Below, in pieces: positions 25,158-33,889 of a DNA stretch of 64,000 bases; the stretch's first letter is position 1; each line of letters opens with the position of its first letter. Under the pieces are notes generated by a model. The model saw only the letters and a list, made by a program, of their open reading frames with translations, did no database searches and was not told the origin of the DNA. The DNA comes from Allobosea sp039673065 (GTDB lineage Bacteria; Pseudomonadota; Alphaproteobacteria; Rhizobiales; Beijerinckiaceae): assembly GCF_039673065.1 (NCBI RefSeq), contig NZ_JBDJKW010000006.1, forward strand, positions 186,001-250,000, read 5' to 3'. The position numbers and the translations under genes are program-made.

Positions 25158-26039
25158 ATGGCTCACCAGATCAGGACGGTCGGCATCATCGGCGCAGGCC
25201 AGATGGGCAACGGCATCGCCCATGTGGCGTCGGTCGCCGGCTTCGACGTCAAGCTCCACGACCTCGCCGAGGAGCGCATCCACGCCGCCCTGGCGACGAT
25301 CGACGGCAATATGGCGCGCCAGGTCGCCAAGGGGGCCATCGGCGACGAGATCCGCCGCGACGCCATGGCCCGCATCACCGCCGCGCCCTCCCTCGAAGGC
25401 CTGGGCGCCTGCGATCTGGTGATCGAGGCCGCGACCGAGAGCGAGGAGGTGAAGCGCAAGATCTTCACCGCCGTCTGCGCCCATCTGCGCCCCGACGCCC
25501 TGCTTGCCTCCAACACCTCCTCGATCTCGATCACGCGCCTCGCCGCCGCCACCGACCGGCCGGAGCGCTTCATCGGCATCCACTTCATGAACCCCGTGCC
25601 GCTGATGCAGCTCGTCGAGCTGATCCGCGGCATCGCCACCGACGACGAGACCTTCGAGCTCGCCAAGGAGTTCGTCGGCAAGCTGCACAAGACCGTCTCG
25701 GTCTCCGAGGACTTCCCGGCCTTCATCGTCAACCGCATCCTGCTGCCGATGATCAACGAGGCGGTCTACACGCTCTATGAGGGCGTCGGCTCGGTCGAGG
25801 CGATCGACACCGCCATGCGGCTCGGCGCCAACCATCCGATGGGCCCGCTGCAGCTGGCCGACTTCATCGGCCTCGACACCTGCCTCTCGGTGATGCAGGT
25901 GCTCCATGACGGGCTGGCGGATTCCAAGTACCGCCCCTGCCCGCTGCTGGTGAAATATGTCGAGGCCGGCTGGCTCGGCCGCAAGACCAAGCGCGGATTC
26001 TACGACTATCGCGGCGAGAAGCCGGTCCCGACCCGCTGA
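25158..26039 (+). CDS. hbd: 3-hydroxybutyryl-CoA dehydrogenase
   Basis: This 293-aa protein has the NAD-binding motif GAGQMG (residues 12-17), NTSSISIT, the IGIHFMNPVPLM segment with the catalytic His, and the C-terminal helical domain with NHPMGPLQLADFIGLD. It oxidises 3-hydroxybutyryl-CoA in short-chain fatty acid or polyhydroxybutyrate metabolism. The etfB-etfA-hbd order is common in alphaproteobacteria. A long GC hairpin follows. Confidence 0.93.
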   Translation: MAHQIRTVGIIGAGQMGNGIAHVASVAGFDVKLHDLAEERIHAALATIDGNMARQVAKGAIGDEIRRDAMARITAAPSLEGLGACDLVIEAATESEEVKRKIFTAVCAHLRPDALLASNTSSISITRLAAATDRPERFIGIHFMNPVPLMQLVELIRGIATDDETFELAKEFVGKLHKTVSVSEDFPAFIVNRILLPMINEAVYTLYEGVGSVEAIDTAMRLGANHPMGPLQLADFIGLDTCLSVMQVLHDGLADSKYRPCPLLVKYVEAGWLGRKTKRGFYDYRGEKPVPTR

Positions 26040-26047
26040 GGCGACAC

Positions 26048-26077
26048 CGCGGCCGGGGCCCTCGCGCCCCGGCCGCG
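26048..26077 (+). terminator. 12-bp GC hairpin after hbd
   Basis: The arms 26048-26059 and 26066-26077 are perfectly complementary around a 6-nt loop, 8 nt after the hbd stop codon. There is no U-run, so it may end transcription weakly or protect the 3' end. Confidence 0.55.
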
Positions 26078-26158
26078 CCGTCAGTTCATGCGCCACGCCT
26101 CACCCGACCGGCGGCCCGCCCGTGTGCGCGCCGCCTGCCCGCGTTTTTCCGCACCCGC

Positions 26159-26188
26159 TTCACAATCCTGTCGTCTCGCGCTTACAGT
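26159..26188 (+). promoter_or_regulatory. Putative promoter of the HNH gene
   Basis: TTCACA (26159-26164) and TACAGT (26183-26188) are separated by 18 nt and lie about 50 nt before the start codon. Confidence 0.4.
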
Positions 26189-26236
26189 GTAGGCGCTACG
26201 GGATTCGTGCGGCCTTTCAGCGGAGGCGCGATACGG

Positions 26237-26809
26237 GTGACAGTTCATGTTACGCATCCGATGGCCTCGCCGGACGGCTGTCCGGCGCTGGTGCTCAACG
26301 CCGACTTCAGGCCGCTGAGCTATTATCCCCTGTCGCTGTGGAGCTGGCAGGACACGATCAAGGCGGTCTTCATGGACCGCGTGAACATCGTCTCCGAATA
26401 CGACACGGTGGTGCGCAGCCCCAGCTTCGACATGAAGCTGCCCTCCGTGGTCTCGCTGAAGAGCTACATCAAGCCCTCGCGGACCCCGGCCTTCACCCGC
26501 TTCAACGTCTTCCTGCGCGACCGTTTCGCCTGCCAGTACTGCAATGCGCGCGAGGAACTGACCTTCGACCACGTCATCCCGCGCGCCAAGGGCGGGCTGA
26601 CCACCTGGGAGAACGTCGTGGCCGCCTGCTCGCCCTGCAATCTGCGCAAGGCCGACAAGCTGCCCGCCGCGGTCGGCATGGAGCCGATGCAGAAGCCCTA
26701 CGCCCCCTCGGTCAACGACCTTCACCGCAACGGCAAGCTCTTCCCGCCCAACTATCTGCACGAGAGCTGGCTGGATTATCTCTACTGGGATTCCGAGCTG
26801 GAGCCGTGA
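26237..26809 (+). CDS. HNH endonuclease-family protein
   Basis: This 190-aa protein has zinc pairs Cys99-X2-Cys102 and Cys131-X2-Cys134 around the HNH core (Asp111-His112 in FDHVIPRAKGG, Asn126). This is a complete ββα-metal motif. Proteins of this type with the N-terminal NADFRPLSYYPLSLWSWQD segment are widespread in alphaproteobacteria as stand-alone genes. I do not know a proven function. GTG 26237 is chosen because GGAGG lies about 10 nt upstream. ATG 26261 is an alternative. It is convergent with dsbB (3-nt gap). Confidence 0.82.
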   Translation: MTVHVTHPMASPDGCPALVLNADFRPLSYYPLSLWSWQDTIKAVFMDRVNIVSEYDTVVRSPSFDMKLPSVVSLKSYIKPSRTPAFTRFNVFLRDRFACQYCNAREELTFDHVIPRAKGGLTTWENVVAACSPCNLRKADKLPAAVGMEPMQKPYAPSVNDLHRNGKLFPPNYLHESWLDYLYWDSELEP

Positions 26810-26812
26810 GGC

Positions 26813-27346
26813 TCAGCGCGGCCGCCGCAGCGCGCCGCGCAGGCCGAGCAGCGAGAGCGCCAGCAGGCCGAGCGAGGCGAGCGCGTTCCAGCCCGCCAGC
26901 GACAGGCCGAGGAAGCGCCAGGCCGCCTCGGTGCAGGAGACGATCCGCGTCGTCTCGAGCTGGCGCATGAAGTCGGCGACGTTGCCCGGCGCCGGTGCCG
27001 GCGTGCCGCCGCAATCGTTCGGCCCGGCGAACCAGCCCCATTCGACGCCGGAATGATAGACGCCGAGGCCGAGGCTCCAGAGCATCAGCCCGGCCAGCAC
27101 CGCCAGCGCCGCGATCTGCACCGGCCGCTTTCGCGCGAAAGGCAGCGCCAGCGCCGCGATGCCGATCGCGGCGTAATGCGGGGCGCGCTGCTCCAGGCAG
27201 AGCTTGCAGGGTCGTAGGTGCAGCACCAGCTCGAAGAACCAGGCGCCGGCGATCAGCGCCAGGCTGGCCAGCCCGACGACGAGGATGACGCGGCGGGGAT
27301 CGGCGAGCAGGCGCGCCAGCGGACGGAGTGGAATCGTGTCGGTCAT
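26813..27346 (-). CDS. dsbB: Disulfide bond formation protein B
   Basis: This 177-aa, four-helix membrane protein has the quinone-side pair Cys47-X2-Cys50 (PCKLC) and the second periplasmic pair Cys112 and Cys138. DsbB re-oxidises DsbA and hands electrons to ubiquinone. It follows the YqaA-like gene by 6 nt in one operon. Confidence 0.9.
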   Translation of the reverse strand: MTDTIPLRPLARLLADPRRVILVVGLASLALIAGAWFFELVLHLRPCKLCLEQRAPHYAAIGIAALALPFARKRPVQIAALAVLAGLMLWSLGLGVYHSGVEWGWFAGPNDCGGTPAPAPGNVADFMRQLETTRIVSCTEAAWRFLGLSLAGWNALASLGLLALSLLGLRGALRRPR

Positions 27347-27352
27347 CGGCCC

Positions 27353-27964
27353 TCAGCAGGTCAGGAGCTGGCCCGAGCCCATCACGAGCTTGAACCCGAC
27401 ATAGAGCAGGATCACGGCGGCGGCCGCCAGCGCGGCGACCAGCTTAAGGCGTTTCTCGACGAGATGGCGGATCGCCTCGCCATGCCGGCGCAGCAGCCAG
27501 GCCAGGGCGAAGAAGCGCGCGCCGCGCGCCAGCACGCAGGAGACCAGGAAGAAGACGAGGCCGATATGCACCGCGCCCGCCAGGATGGTCACCACCTTGA
27601 TCGGCGGCAGATGCGCCAGCCCGGAGGTGGTCAGCAGCAGCAGCGTCGTGTCCGGCCCGGCGCAGGCACGCAGTTGCTCGAAGGCGTCGAGCTTGTTGTA
27701 GAAGGCCAGCACCGGCCGGGCCAGCGCGTCGAAGGCGTAATAGCCGAGGCCGTAGCCTGCGAGCCCGCCCAGCGTCGAGAACACGGTGGCGATCGTGGCG
27801 AAGCGATAGGCCCGCTCCGGCCGCGCCAGCGCCATCGGCACGAACAGCACGTCGGCGGGAATCAGGAAGACGGAGCTCTCGACGAAGGCGATCAGCGCCA
27901 GCCAGGCCTGCGCGGCCCGGCGCGCGGCCAGAGAGAGCGTCCACTGGTAGAGCGACTGCAACAT
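27353..27964 (-). CDS. YqaA/SNARE-associated (DedA-like) membrane protein
   Basis: This 203-aa protein has the YqaA-type layout: FVESSVFLIPADVLFVPMALARPERAYRF near the N-terminus, GGLAGYGLGYYAFDALARP, and several hydrophobic helices. Family members are linked to membrane homeostasis, but the exact function is unknown. I chose ATG 27964 (MLQSLYQW), which agrees with the usual N-terminus. ATG 27976 is possible. It is the likely first gene of an operon with dsbB. Confidence 0.82.
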   Translation of the reverse strand: MLQSLYQWTLSLAARRAAQAWLALIAFVESSVFLIPADVLFVPMALARPERAYRFATIATVFSTLGGLAGYGLGYYAFDALARPVLAFYNKLDAFEQLRACAGPDTTLLLLTTSGLAHLPPIKVVTILAGAVHIGLVFFLVSCVLARGARFFALAWLLRRHGEAIRHLVEKRLKLVAALAAAAVILLYVGFKLVMGSGQLLTC

Positions 27965-28037
27965 GGGCTGCCCCATACGCCCCGCGCAGTCCCGCGTCCA
28001 TCCTCGCAAGCCGGCCCGCGAACCCGCTCACGCACGA

Positions 28038-28065
28038 TTGACCGCCCCTTCGCGATCGCTATAGT
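28038..28065 (+). promoter_or_regulatory. tRNA-Leu promoter
   Basis: TTGACC (28038-28043), a 16-nt spacer and TATAGT (28060-28065) end 17 nt before the tRNA, typical of a strong stable-RNA promoter. Confidence 0.7.
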
Positions 28066-28082
28066 CCGCCGGCCCGAAAGGG

Positions 28083-28167
28083 GCCCCTGTGGCGGAATTG
28101 GTAGACGCGCTCGACTCAAAATCGAGTTCCGCAAGGAGTGCTGGTTCGATCCCGGCCAGGGGCACCA
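28083..28167 (+). tRNA. tRNA-Leu (CAA)
   Basis: This 85-nt gene has a 7-bp acceptor stem (GCCCCTG/CAGGGGC), A discriminator and encoded CCA. The anticodon stem CTCGA/TCGAG encloses loop CTCAAAA, giving anticodon CAA (reads UUG). A long variable arm (TTCCGCAAGGAG) and GGTTCGATCCC T-loop confirm a class II tRNA. It is the only tRNA in the window. No integrase or repeat flanks it. The 274 nt after it (28168-28441) hold only the next promoter. Confidence 0.97.
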
Positions 28168-28355
28168 TTTCCTGCTCTCATGCGAATTCGCTGCGCTCAA
28201 CGCGCCGATGGTGTGGCCTGACCGGCCGGCAGGCGGTCGCTTGGTCTCGCCCGCTTTCGGCATGGTCACTGATCCTCAGCTTCGCGGCATCGATGCTCGG
28301 GCGATGGCGCAACGAAGCGCACCGCCGGGTCGCTGCGGCGCCGGACTGGCGGATC

Positions 28356-28364
28356 TGCTAGAAT
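28356..28364 (+). promoter_or_regulatory. Extended -10 promoter element upstream of the VOC gene
   Basis: TGCTAGAAT is an extended -10 (TGn plus TAGAAT) 77 nt before the start codon. No clear -35 is present. Confidence 0.4.
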
Positions 28365-28441
28365 CGGAACTGTAAGGACGCGCGCGCCCAAGCCTGCGGC
28401 AGCGCGCCCGTCCCGCAGCGGTCTCTTCGGGAGCGACAGCC

Positions 28442-28816
28442 ATGTTCACGCACGTCATGATCGGCAGCAACGACCTCGAGCGCGCACGCGCCTTCTACGA
28501 CGCCACCTTCGCCGCACTGGGCGGGGCACCGGGCGTGACCGATGCCAGGGGCCGGTTGATCTATGCCCATGACGGCGGCCGGCTGATGATCACGAAGCCG
28601 ATCGACGGGCAGCCCGCGACGGCCGCCAATGGCGGCACGATCGGCATCGCCGCCGGCAGCCGCGAGCAGGTTCTCGCGTGGCACGCGGCCGGCGTCGCAC
28701 ATGGCGGCACGGCGATCGAGAGCCCGCCCAGCGAGCGTCCGAACGGCGCGTTCGTCGCCTATCTGCGCGACCCGGACGGCAACAAGCTCACCGCCCGCAC
28801 CCTGCCCGCCGCCTGA
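28442..28816 (+). CDS. VOC (glyoxalase/bleomycin-resistance fold) protein
   Basis: This 124-aa protein begins MFTHVMIGSNDLERARAFYDATFAALG, the standard VOC start, and ends in FVAYLRDPDGNKLTA, the conserved second-half metal strand. His4 and a C-terminal acidic residue could bind metal. The substrate is unknown. GGGAGCG precedes the ATG. Confidence 0.85.
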   Translation: MFTHVMIGSNDLERARAFYDATFAALGGAPGVTDARGRLIYAHDGGRLMITKPIDGQPATAANGGTIGIAAGSREQVLAWHAAGVAHGGTAIESPPSERPNGAFVAYLRDPDGNKLTARTLPAA

Positions 28817-28831
28817 CCCGGCCGGCCCCGC

Positions 28832-28876
28832 TTGCCGCCACCCGCCGGCGGGCCTAAAATCTCGATCTTTATCGAG
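28832..28876 (+). promoter_or_regulatory. Putative soxR promoter and inverted repeat
   Basis: TTGCCG (28832-28837), 17-nt spacer and TAAAAT (28855-28860) form a promoter. It is followed directly by CTCGAT-N4-ATCGAG (28861-28876). The repeat resembles a MerR/SoxR dyad but lies downstream of the -10 rather than between -35 and -10, suggesting autorepression. Confidence 0.4.
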
Positions 28877-28920
28877 GTTACGCAGCCGCGTGCCTGGTCG
28901 GAGGCGGAACGGCGGGGGCA

Positions 28921-29409
28921 ATGGCAATGTCCGAGCGGGAGCTGAGCGTCGGCGAGGTGGCGCGGCGCGCGGGCGTGCCGATTTCGACGCTGCATTTCTA
29001 CGAGGCGCAGGGGCTGATCGAGAGCCGGCGGACGCGCGGCAACCAGCGGCGCTTTCCGCGGGCGGTGCTGCGGCTGATCGCGGTGATCCGGGTGGCGCAG
29101 CGCACCGGCATCCCGCTGGCGCAGATCCGGCAGCGGCTCGCCCGGCTGCCGCGCGACCGGGCGCTGACCGGCGACGACTGGGCCGCGCTCTCGGCCGAAT
29201 GGCGGGCCGAGCTCGATACCCGCATCACGCTGCTGACCCGCCTGCGCGACCAGCTCACCGGCTGCATCGGCTGCGGCTGCCTTTCGGCGCAGGACTGCCC
29301 GCTGCGCAATCCGGACGACATCGCCGCCAGCAGCGGGCCGGGCGCGCGCCTGTTCGACCTGCCAGATGGCGGCACCAGGCACCCGGAAGACGCTTCCGAT
29401 CCGCGTTGA
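28921..29409 (+). CDS. soxR: Redox-sensitive MerR-family activator SoxR
   Basis: This 162-aa protein has a MerR winged helix (SVGEVARRAGVPISTLHFYEAQGLI, residues 9-33), a dimerisation helix and the [2Fe-2S] motif Cys115-X2-Cys118-X-Cys120-X5-Cys126, the SoxR signature. Oxidation by redox-cycling compounds activates target promoters. No soxS is visible, as expected outside enterics. The nearby VOC gene may be a target. ATG 28927 is an alternative start with better spacing to the GGGGG tract. Confidence 0.92.
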   Translation: MAMSERELSVGEVARRAGVPISTLHFYEAQGLIESRRTRGNQRRFPRAVLRLIAVIRVAQRTGIPLAQIRQRLARLPRDRALTGDDWAALSAEWRAELDTRITLLTRLRDQLTGCIGCGCLSAQDCPLRNPDDIAASSGPGARLFDLPDGGTRHPEDASDPR

Positions 29410-29489
29410 TCTCAACCGGGCGCGCGGCCCCGGCGATTGCGCCGAGCCACGTCAGCGAGCCCTGGCCGCAGCGGAAACCTTCCCGGCCG

Positions 29490-29789
29490 TCAGCGCCGGC
29501 GTGCGCGCCAGCCGTCGAGCCGGTCGGCGATCCAGTGGGCGAAGCGCGCCATCGGCCGGCGCAGCACGGCGAGATCGGCCGCGATCAGCATCAGCCCGAG
29601 CGGCAGCATCCAGATGCCGAGCACCGGCAGGAAGGACAGCACGCCGCCGGCGACCAGCAGCAGCGCCACCGGCACACGCACCCAGCGCGAGGCCGGATGC
29701 CGCAGCCAGCGCGAGGCGGCGGCCATGCGCGCCGGCATCTCCCGCTCCAGCCGCTTGAAGGCGATCCTCAGTTCCAGCCGCGCGCTCAA
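29490..29789 (-). CDS. Small two-helix membrane protein of unknown function
   Basis: From TTG 29789 (GGAGAG about 9 nt upstream) this encodes 99 aa. It has a basic amphipathic N-terminus, two hydrophobic helices (VPVALLLVAGGVLSFLPVLG and WMLPLGLMLIAADLAVL) and a strongly basic C-terminus. The LPVLGIWMLPLGLMLIA core is familiar from small hypothetical proteins of Hyphomicrobiales. No function is known to me. An ATG further upstream (29846) would add residues unlike the family. Confidence 0.55.
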   Translation of the reverse strand: MSARLELRIAFKRLEREMPARMAAASRWLRHPASRWVRVPVALLLVAGGVLSFLPVLGIWMLPLGLMLIAADLAVLRRPMARFAHWIADRLDGWRARRR

Positions 29790-29858
29790 GTCCCGCTCTC
29801 TCCGTTGGTGCGGTGAGAAGCTGGGGTGCGCCGGCCCCGCTGCCAAGAGGCCGCCGGC

Positions 29859-30314
29859 TCAGCCGGGCTCGCCGGCGATGACGCCCTTGCGGAACAGGAA
29901 GCAGCCATAGGGCCGCGGATCGCCGACCTGCACCACCGCGAAGGCCCGCCGCGCCGCCTCGTAGAAGGCGAAGCGCTCCAGCCCGGCCAGCGGCTCCGGC
30001 CGGCCGAGCGCGCGGTCGATCTCGGCCTGGACCTCGCGCTGCACCGCCGGCACGGCCTGCGCGTCGCCGACCACCAGCATGCGGCGCAGCGGCTGCGGCT
30101 CGAAATCGTCGACCGGCAGCACCGAGAGCACGGCGCGCGCCACACGCTGCAAGGAGAGCCCGGGCAGGCGCACCAGCCGGCCGCTCGCCGTGGCGCCCGC
30201 GATGGTCTGCGCCGGATGGTTGGCGTCGACCAACGCGAGATCGTCGCCATGGCCCATCGCCGCGAGGATCCAGAGCAGGTCGGCCGACAGGACCGGGTCG
30301 ATGGCTTTCAGCAT
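29859..30314 (-). CDS. fucU: RbsD/FucU-family sugar mutarotase (L-fucose mutarotase-like)
   Basis: This 151-aa protein begins MLKAIDPVLSADLLWILAAMGHGDDLALVDANHPA, the FucU signature with the catalytic His region. FucU interconverts alpha and beta anomers of L-fucose. It lies 7 nt after the lactonase gene and is third in an aldose dehydrogenase-lactonase-mutarotase operon, giving the anomer that the dehydrogenase uses. Confidence 0.88.
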   Translation of the reverse strand: MLKAIDPVLSADLLWILAAMGHGDDLALVDANHPAQTIAGATASGRLVRLPGLSLQRVARAVLSVLPVDDFEPQPLRRMLVVGDAQAVPAVQREVQAEIDRALGRPEPLAGLERFAFYEAARRAFAVVQVGDPRPYGCFLFRKGVIAGEPG

Positions 30315-30321
30315 GTGTTGG

Positions 30322-31182
30322 TCATCCCTGCTGCGTGGCGGCGCGCCCGCGGCGCCCGAGATAGAGGCGGGCGGCATTGCCGCCGAACACCGCGGCGCGC
30401 TCGGCCGGCGCCAGATCGGCGAGCAGCGCCTGCGCCGTCTCGACCCAGCTTCCATAGGAGGCGCGCAGCGTCACCACCGGCCAGTCGCTGCCGAAGACCA
30501 GCCGCTGCGGCCCGAACACCGCGAGCAGATGCTCCACCACCGGCCGCAGCGTCGCGAGCGTCCAGTCCGGACCGGCCTCGGTCACCAGCCCCGAGAGCTT
30601 GCACATCACCTGCGGATGCGCAGCGAGCGCCGCGATGCCGTCCCGCCAGGCGCCGAGATCGCCGCGGGTGAGATCCGGCTTGGCGGCATGGTCGATCACG
30701 CAGGCGAGATCGGGATGGCGGTCGAGCACACGCAGCATCGCCGGAATGTGCGGCGTCTTCAGCAGCGCGTCGAAGACCAGCCCGGCGCCGATCAGCGCCG
30801 AGAAGGCGGGTGCCAGTTCGGGCCGGGCCAGCCAGCCGGTGTCGGGGATGTCCTGCACCATCGGCCTGAGCCCGACCAGCAGCGGATCGCGCGCCAGCGC
30901 CGCGATCCTGAGGCCTGCCTCCGGCGCGGCGAAATCGCACCAGCCGACGACCCCGGCGACGTAAGGCGTCCGGGCCGCGACGCCGAGCAGGAAGGCGGTC
31001 TCGGCCTCGGTCGGCGCGGCCTGCACCAGAATGGTGCGCGCGATCCCGTTGGCGGCGAGCAGCGGCGCGAGCTCGTCCGGGGTCGCGTCGCGGTAGATCG
31101 ACCCGAGCGCCGGCGTCAGCCAGCCATAATCGCCGCGTGCGAGCGTCCAGACATGCTGATGGGCGTCGATGCGCGGCGTCAT
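30322..31182 (-). CDS. Amidohydrolase-2 family sugar lactonase (L-fuconolactonase-like)
   Basis: This 286-aa TIM-barrel hydrolase begins MTPRIDAHQHVW (metal-binding HxH) and ends with LVFGSDWPVVTLRASY, holding the last metal Asp. COG3618 members include L-fucono-1,5-lactonase and L-rhamnono-lactonase. Its ATG overlaps the stop of the aldo/keto reductase gene (ATGA), so it should hydrolyse the lactone made by that enzyme. Confidence 0.85.
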   Translation of the reverse strand: MTPRIDAHQHVWTLARGDYGWLTPALGSIYRDATPDELAPLLAANGIARTILVQAAPTEAETAFLLGVAARTPYVAGVVGWCDFAAPEAGLRIAALARDPLLVGLRPMVQDIPDTGWLARPELAPAFSALIGAGLVFDALLKTPHIPAMLRVLDRHPDLACVIDHAAKPDLTRGDLGAWRDGIAALAAHPQVMCKLSGLVTEAGPDWTLATLRPVVEHLLAVFGPQRLVFGSDWPVVTLRASYGSWVETAQALLADLAPAERAAVFGGNAARLYLGRRGRAATQQG

Positions 31183-32225
31183 GCCGGCACCGGCACGTCG
31201 GCGCCGAGCAGCCCTTCCGCCTTGAGCTCGGCCCAGAGCGCCGCCGGCACCGGATCCGCCAGCGCCGCGAGCTGGTCTGCGACCTCGGCCGGCGTCACCG
31301 CGCCCATCACCAGGCTCGCCACCGCCGGATGGCCGAGCGGGAACTGCAGCGCCGCCCGGCGCAGGGTCACGCCGTGGCGGTCGCACACCGCCGCGATCGC
31401 CGCGACTCGGGCGAGGATCTCCGGCGGCGCCGGCCGGTAGTCGTAGCGCGCGCCCGGCACCGGCCCCGTGGCGAGGATGCCGGAGTTGAACACCCCGCCG
31501 AGCATCAGCCCGATGCCCTTCTCCAGCGCCAGCGGCAGGAAGGAGGCCAGCGCCGGCTGTTCCAGCAGCGAATAGCGCCCGGCCAGCAGCATGGTGTCGA
31601 AATCGCCGGCGCGGGCGAAGCGCTCGCACATCGCCGCCTCGTTGACGCCGACGCCGATCGCCGCGACAGCGCCGGCCGAGCGCAGCCGCTCCAGCGCGCG
31701 ATAGGCCCCGTCCATCGCCTCGCGGAAGCGGCCCTCGACCGCCTCCGCGCCATGGGTCCGGACATCGACGTCGTGGATCAGCACGATATCGATCCGGTCG
31801 ACGCCGAGCCTGAGCGCCGACTGCTCCAGCGAACGGAGCACGCCGTCATGCGAATAGTCGAAGGCGAGCCCGTGCGGCAGGCCGCCGACATAGCCAGAGC
31901 CGTCCCCTCGCCCCGCGAAGGGCCGCGCGACCCGGCCGACCTTGGTTGAGAGCAGCACCGGTCGCCCGGGCCGGCGCCGCAGCGCCGCGCCGATCCGGTG
32001 CTCCGACAGCCCGTGGCCGTAGAGCGGCGAGGTATCGACCAGCGTGACGCCGCCGTCGAGCGCCGCCTCGACCGTAGCCACCGCCTGCGCCTCGTCGAGC
32101 ACGGCATAGAGATCGCCGAGCGGCGCCCCGCCGAAGCCGAGCGTCGAGACGGAAAGCCCGCTGCGGCCGAGGCGGCGCAGCGGCGGCTTGGAGGCGGTCA
32201 CGGCGGCAGTCGTATCGACGGTCAT
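31179..32225 (-). CDS. Aldo/keto reductase, L-fucose dehydrogenase-like (D-threo-aldose 1-dehydrogenase)
   Basis: This 348-aa (β/α)8 reductase has the catalytic tetrad Asp64, Tyr69 (DTSPLYG), Lys95 (LSTKVGR) and His151 (LIHDVD). The sequence, including FGGAPLGDLY and the long C-terminus, resembles Pseudomonas-type L-fucose/D-threo-aldose dehydrogenases, which oxidise C1 of the pyranose to the 1,5-lactone. It is the first gene of the minus-strand operon and divergent from the sugar-binding protein gene. Confidence 0.85.
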   Translation of the reverse strand: MTVDTTAAVTASKPPLRRLGRSGLSVSTLGFGGAPLGDLYAVLDEAQAVATVEAALDGGVTLVDTSPLYGHGLSEHRIGAALRRRPGRPVLLSTKVGRVARPFAGRGDGSGYVGGLPHGLAFDYSHDGVLRSLEQSALRLGVDRIDIVLIHDVDVRTHGAEAVEGRFREAMDGAYRALERLRSAGAVAAIGVGVNEAAMCERFARAGDFDTMLLAGRYSLLEQPALASFLPLALEKGIGLMLGGVFNSGILATGPVPGARYDYRPAPPEILARVAAIAAVCDRHGVTLRRAALQFPLGHPAVASLVMGAVTPAEVADQLAALADPVPAALWAELKAEGLLGADVPVPA

Positions 32226-32267
32226 GAGAGAGCTCCGGGCATCATGCGAAAGACTATGTGCACGCCA

Positions 32268-32306
32268 ACATGTCAGCTTGCAACCGACCCTTTTCCCTTC
32301 TAGCGT
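32268..32306 (+). promoter_or_regulatory. Promoter and operator half-site of the sugar transporter operon
   Basis: TTGCAA (32278-32283), 17-nt spacer and TAGCGT (32301-32306) form a plausible promoter. ACATGTCAG at 32268-32276, directly upstream of the -35, repeats most of the palindrome at 35680-35691. It is a candidate GntR site shared by the two plus-strand units and the divergent dehydrogenase operon. Confidence 0.5.
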
Positions 32307-32397
32307 GCGCCTCGATCCGACAGGCGCGGCGACCGATCGCGCAGCGGACGAGAGATACGGCCGGTCGAGGCCGGACAGACTGTTCAGGGAGGACAGC

Positions 32398-33750
32398 ATG
32401 ACCGACAGCATCCTGAAGCCGACCCGTCGCGGCCTGCTGCGCGGGGCCGCCGCGCTCGGCGCGAGCGGGGCGATCGCCTCGCCGCTGGTGCTGCGCCAGG
32501 CGCACGCCCAGGCGGCCTTCGACTGGAAGCGCTTCTCCGGCCAGACCATCGACGTGCTGCTGGTCAAGAACCCGCGCTCGGACCTGATGCAGGCGGCGGA
32601 AAAGGAGTTCACCGCGCTCACCGGCATCAAGGTCTCCTCCGAGCAGGTGCCGGAGCAGCAGCAGCGCCAGAAGGCGGTGATCGAGTTCGCCTCGGGCCGG
32701 CCGAGCTTCGACGTCAGCGGCATCTCGCTGCATGTGCAGAAGCGCATGGCGGCGCGCGGCAAATGGTTCGCCGACCTGACGCCGATGATCAAGGACGCTT
32801 CTCTGACCTCGCCGGAGTTCGCCTTCGAGGATTTCGGCGCCGGCGCGGTGGCCTATGCCCGGCAGGCCGACGGGGCGCTCGATACCCTGCCCTTCTTCGT
32901 CGACTACTGGATGGTCTATTACAACAAGGAGCTCTTCGACGCGAAGGGCGTGGCCTATCCCAAGACCATGGACGAGATGGCGCTGGCCGCGCAGAAGCTG
33001 CACGACCCCGCCAAGGGCGTCGCCGGCTTCGTCTCGCGCGGGCTGAAGAACGCCAACGTCCCGGTCTGGGCCTGCCTGCTGCTCGGCCAGGGCATCGAGG
33101 CGACCTCCGCCGACGGCAAGCTGCAGACCGACGGGCCCGAGGCGGTCTGGGCGGGCGATCTCTACCGCAAGCTCAACAAGGACACCGGCCCGGTCGGCCA
33201 GGTCGGCTTCAACTGGAACGAGTGCCAGACCACCTTCATGCAGGGCCGCGCCGCGATGTGGCTCGACGGGATCGGCTTCGCCACCCCGCTCGAGGATCCG
33301 GCCAAGTCGCGCATCGTCGGCAAGGTCGGCTACGGCGTCACCCCGCCGGGCCCGAAGGCGCATCACGCCGGGATGTTCGGCGACGGCATGGGCATTTCGC
33401 GCGGCTCCCAGAAAAAGGAGGCCGCCTGGCTCTACATGCAGTTCATGACCAGCAAGGCCCAGCAGCTCGCCATGCTCAAGGCCGGCGCCGGCGCCCCTGC
33501 GCGCTCCTCGGCCTATCTCGACACCGAGACGATCGAGAAGTCGAAATTCGGCAAGCAGTATTTCGACTGCCTGCTGCAATCGGCCAAGATCGCCCGCGCC
33601 GCCCTGCCCCAGATCGTCCCGGTCACCGAGTTCCGCGACGTCTTCGGCGTGGCGCTGACCAACATGATCGGCGGCGCCGATGTCGCGGCCGAGCTGAAGA
33701 AGGCGACCGACGCCTTTGCACCGGTGCTCGCCAAGAGCGAGCAGGGCTGA
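32398..33750 (+). CDS. Sugar ABC transporter substrate-binding protein (CUT1 type)
   Basis: This 450-aa protein has a twin-arginine-like signal (Arg10-Arg11, RRGLLRGAAALGASGAIASP), probably cleaved near HAQA, and a MalE-type type-I binding-protein fold. GGAGG precedes ATG 32398. It delivers a sugar, likely L-fucose or a related aldose given the flanking enzymes, to the two permeases encoded next. Confidence 0.88.
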   Translation: MTDSILKPTRRGLLRGAAALGASGAIASPLVLRQAHAQAAFDWKRFSGQTIDVLLVKNPRSDLMQAAEKEFTALTGIKVSSEQVPEQQQRQKAVIEFASGRPSFDVSGISLHVQKRMAARGKWFADLTPMIKDASLTSPEFAFEDFGAGAVAYARQADGALDTLPFFVDYWMVYYNKELFDAKGVAYPKTMDEMALAAQKLHDPAKGVAGFVSRGLKNANVPVWACLLLGQGIEATSADGKLQTDGPEAVWAGDLYRKLNKDTGPVGQVGFNWNECQTTFMQGRAAMWLDGIGFATPLEDPAKSRIVGKVGYGVTPPGPKAHHAGMFGDGMGISRGSQKKEAAWLYMQFMTSKAQQLAMLKAGAGAPARSSAYLDTETIEKSKFGKQYFDCLLQSAKIARAALPQIVPVTEFRDVFGVALTNMIGGADVAAELKKATDAFAPVLAKSEQG

Positions 33751-33889
33751 AGGGCCGCGACTGGCCGCAGGACGCGTCATGGTCGGCTTGTCCCGACCAG
33801 CCACGTCTTCCCGCGGCCGGGCCGGTGTTTCGAGACCGAGGCTCGCCCGGCACGGGCGAGCCTGACGGCGTGAGTTTCCAGAGCGGACA

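Noticed and set aside
26048..26077. Strong intrinsic terminator after hbd
   Set aside because: The stem is perfect but no U-run follows. The nearest T-tract (26154-26158) is about 75 nt away, so only a weak terminator is claimed.
28083..28441. tRNA-Leu as an integration site (attachment site and downstream island)
   Set aside because: No integrase and no repeated tRNA 3' end is visible downstream. The following genes are ordinary and composition does not change.
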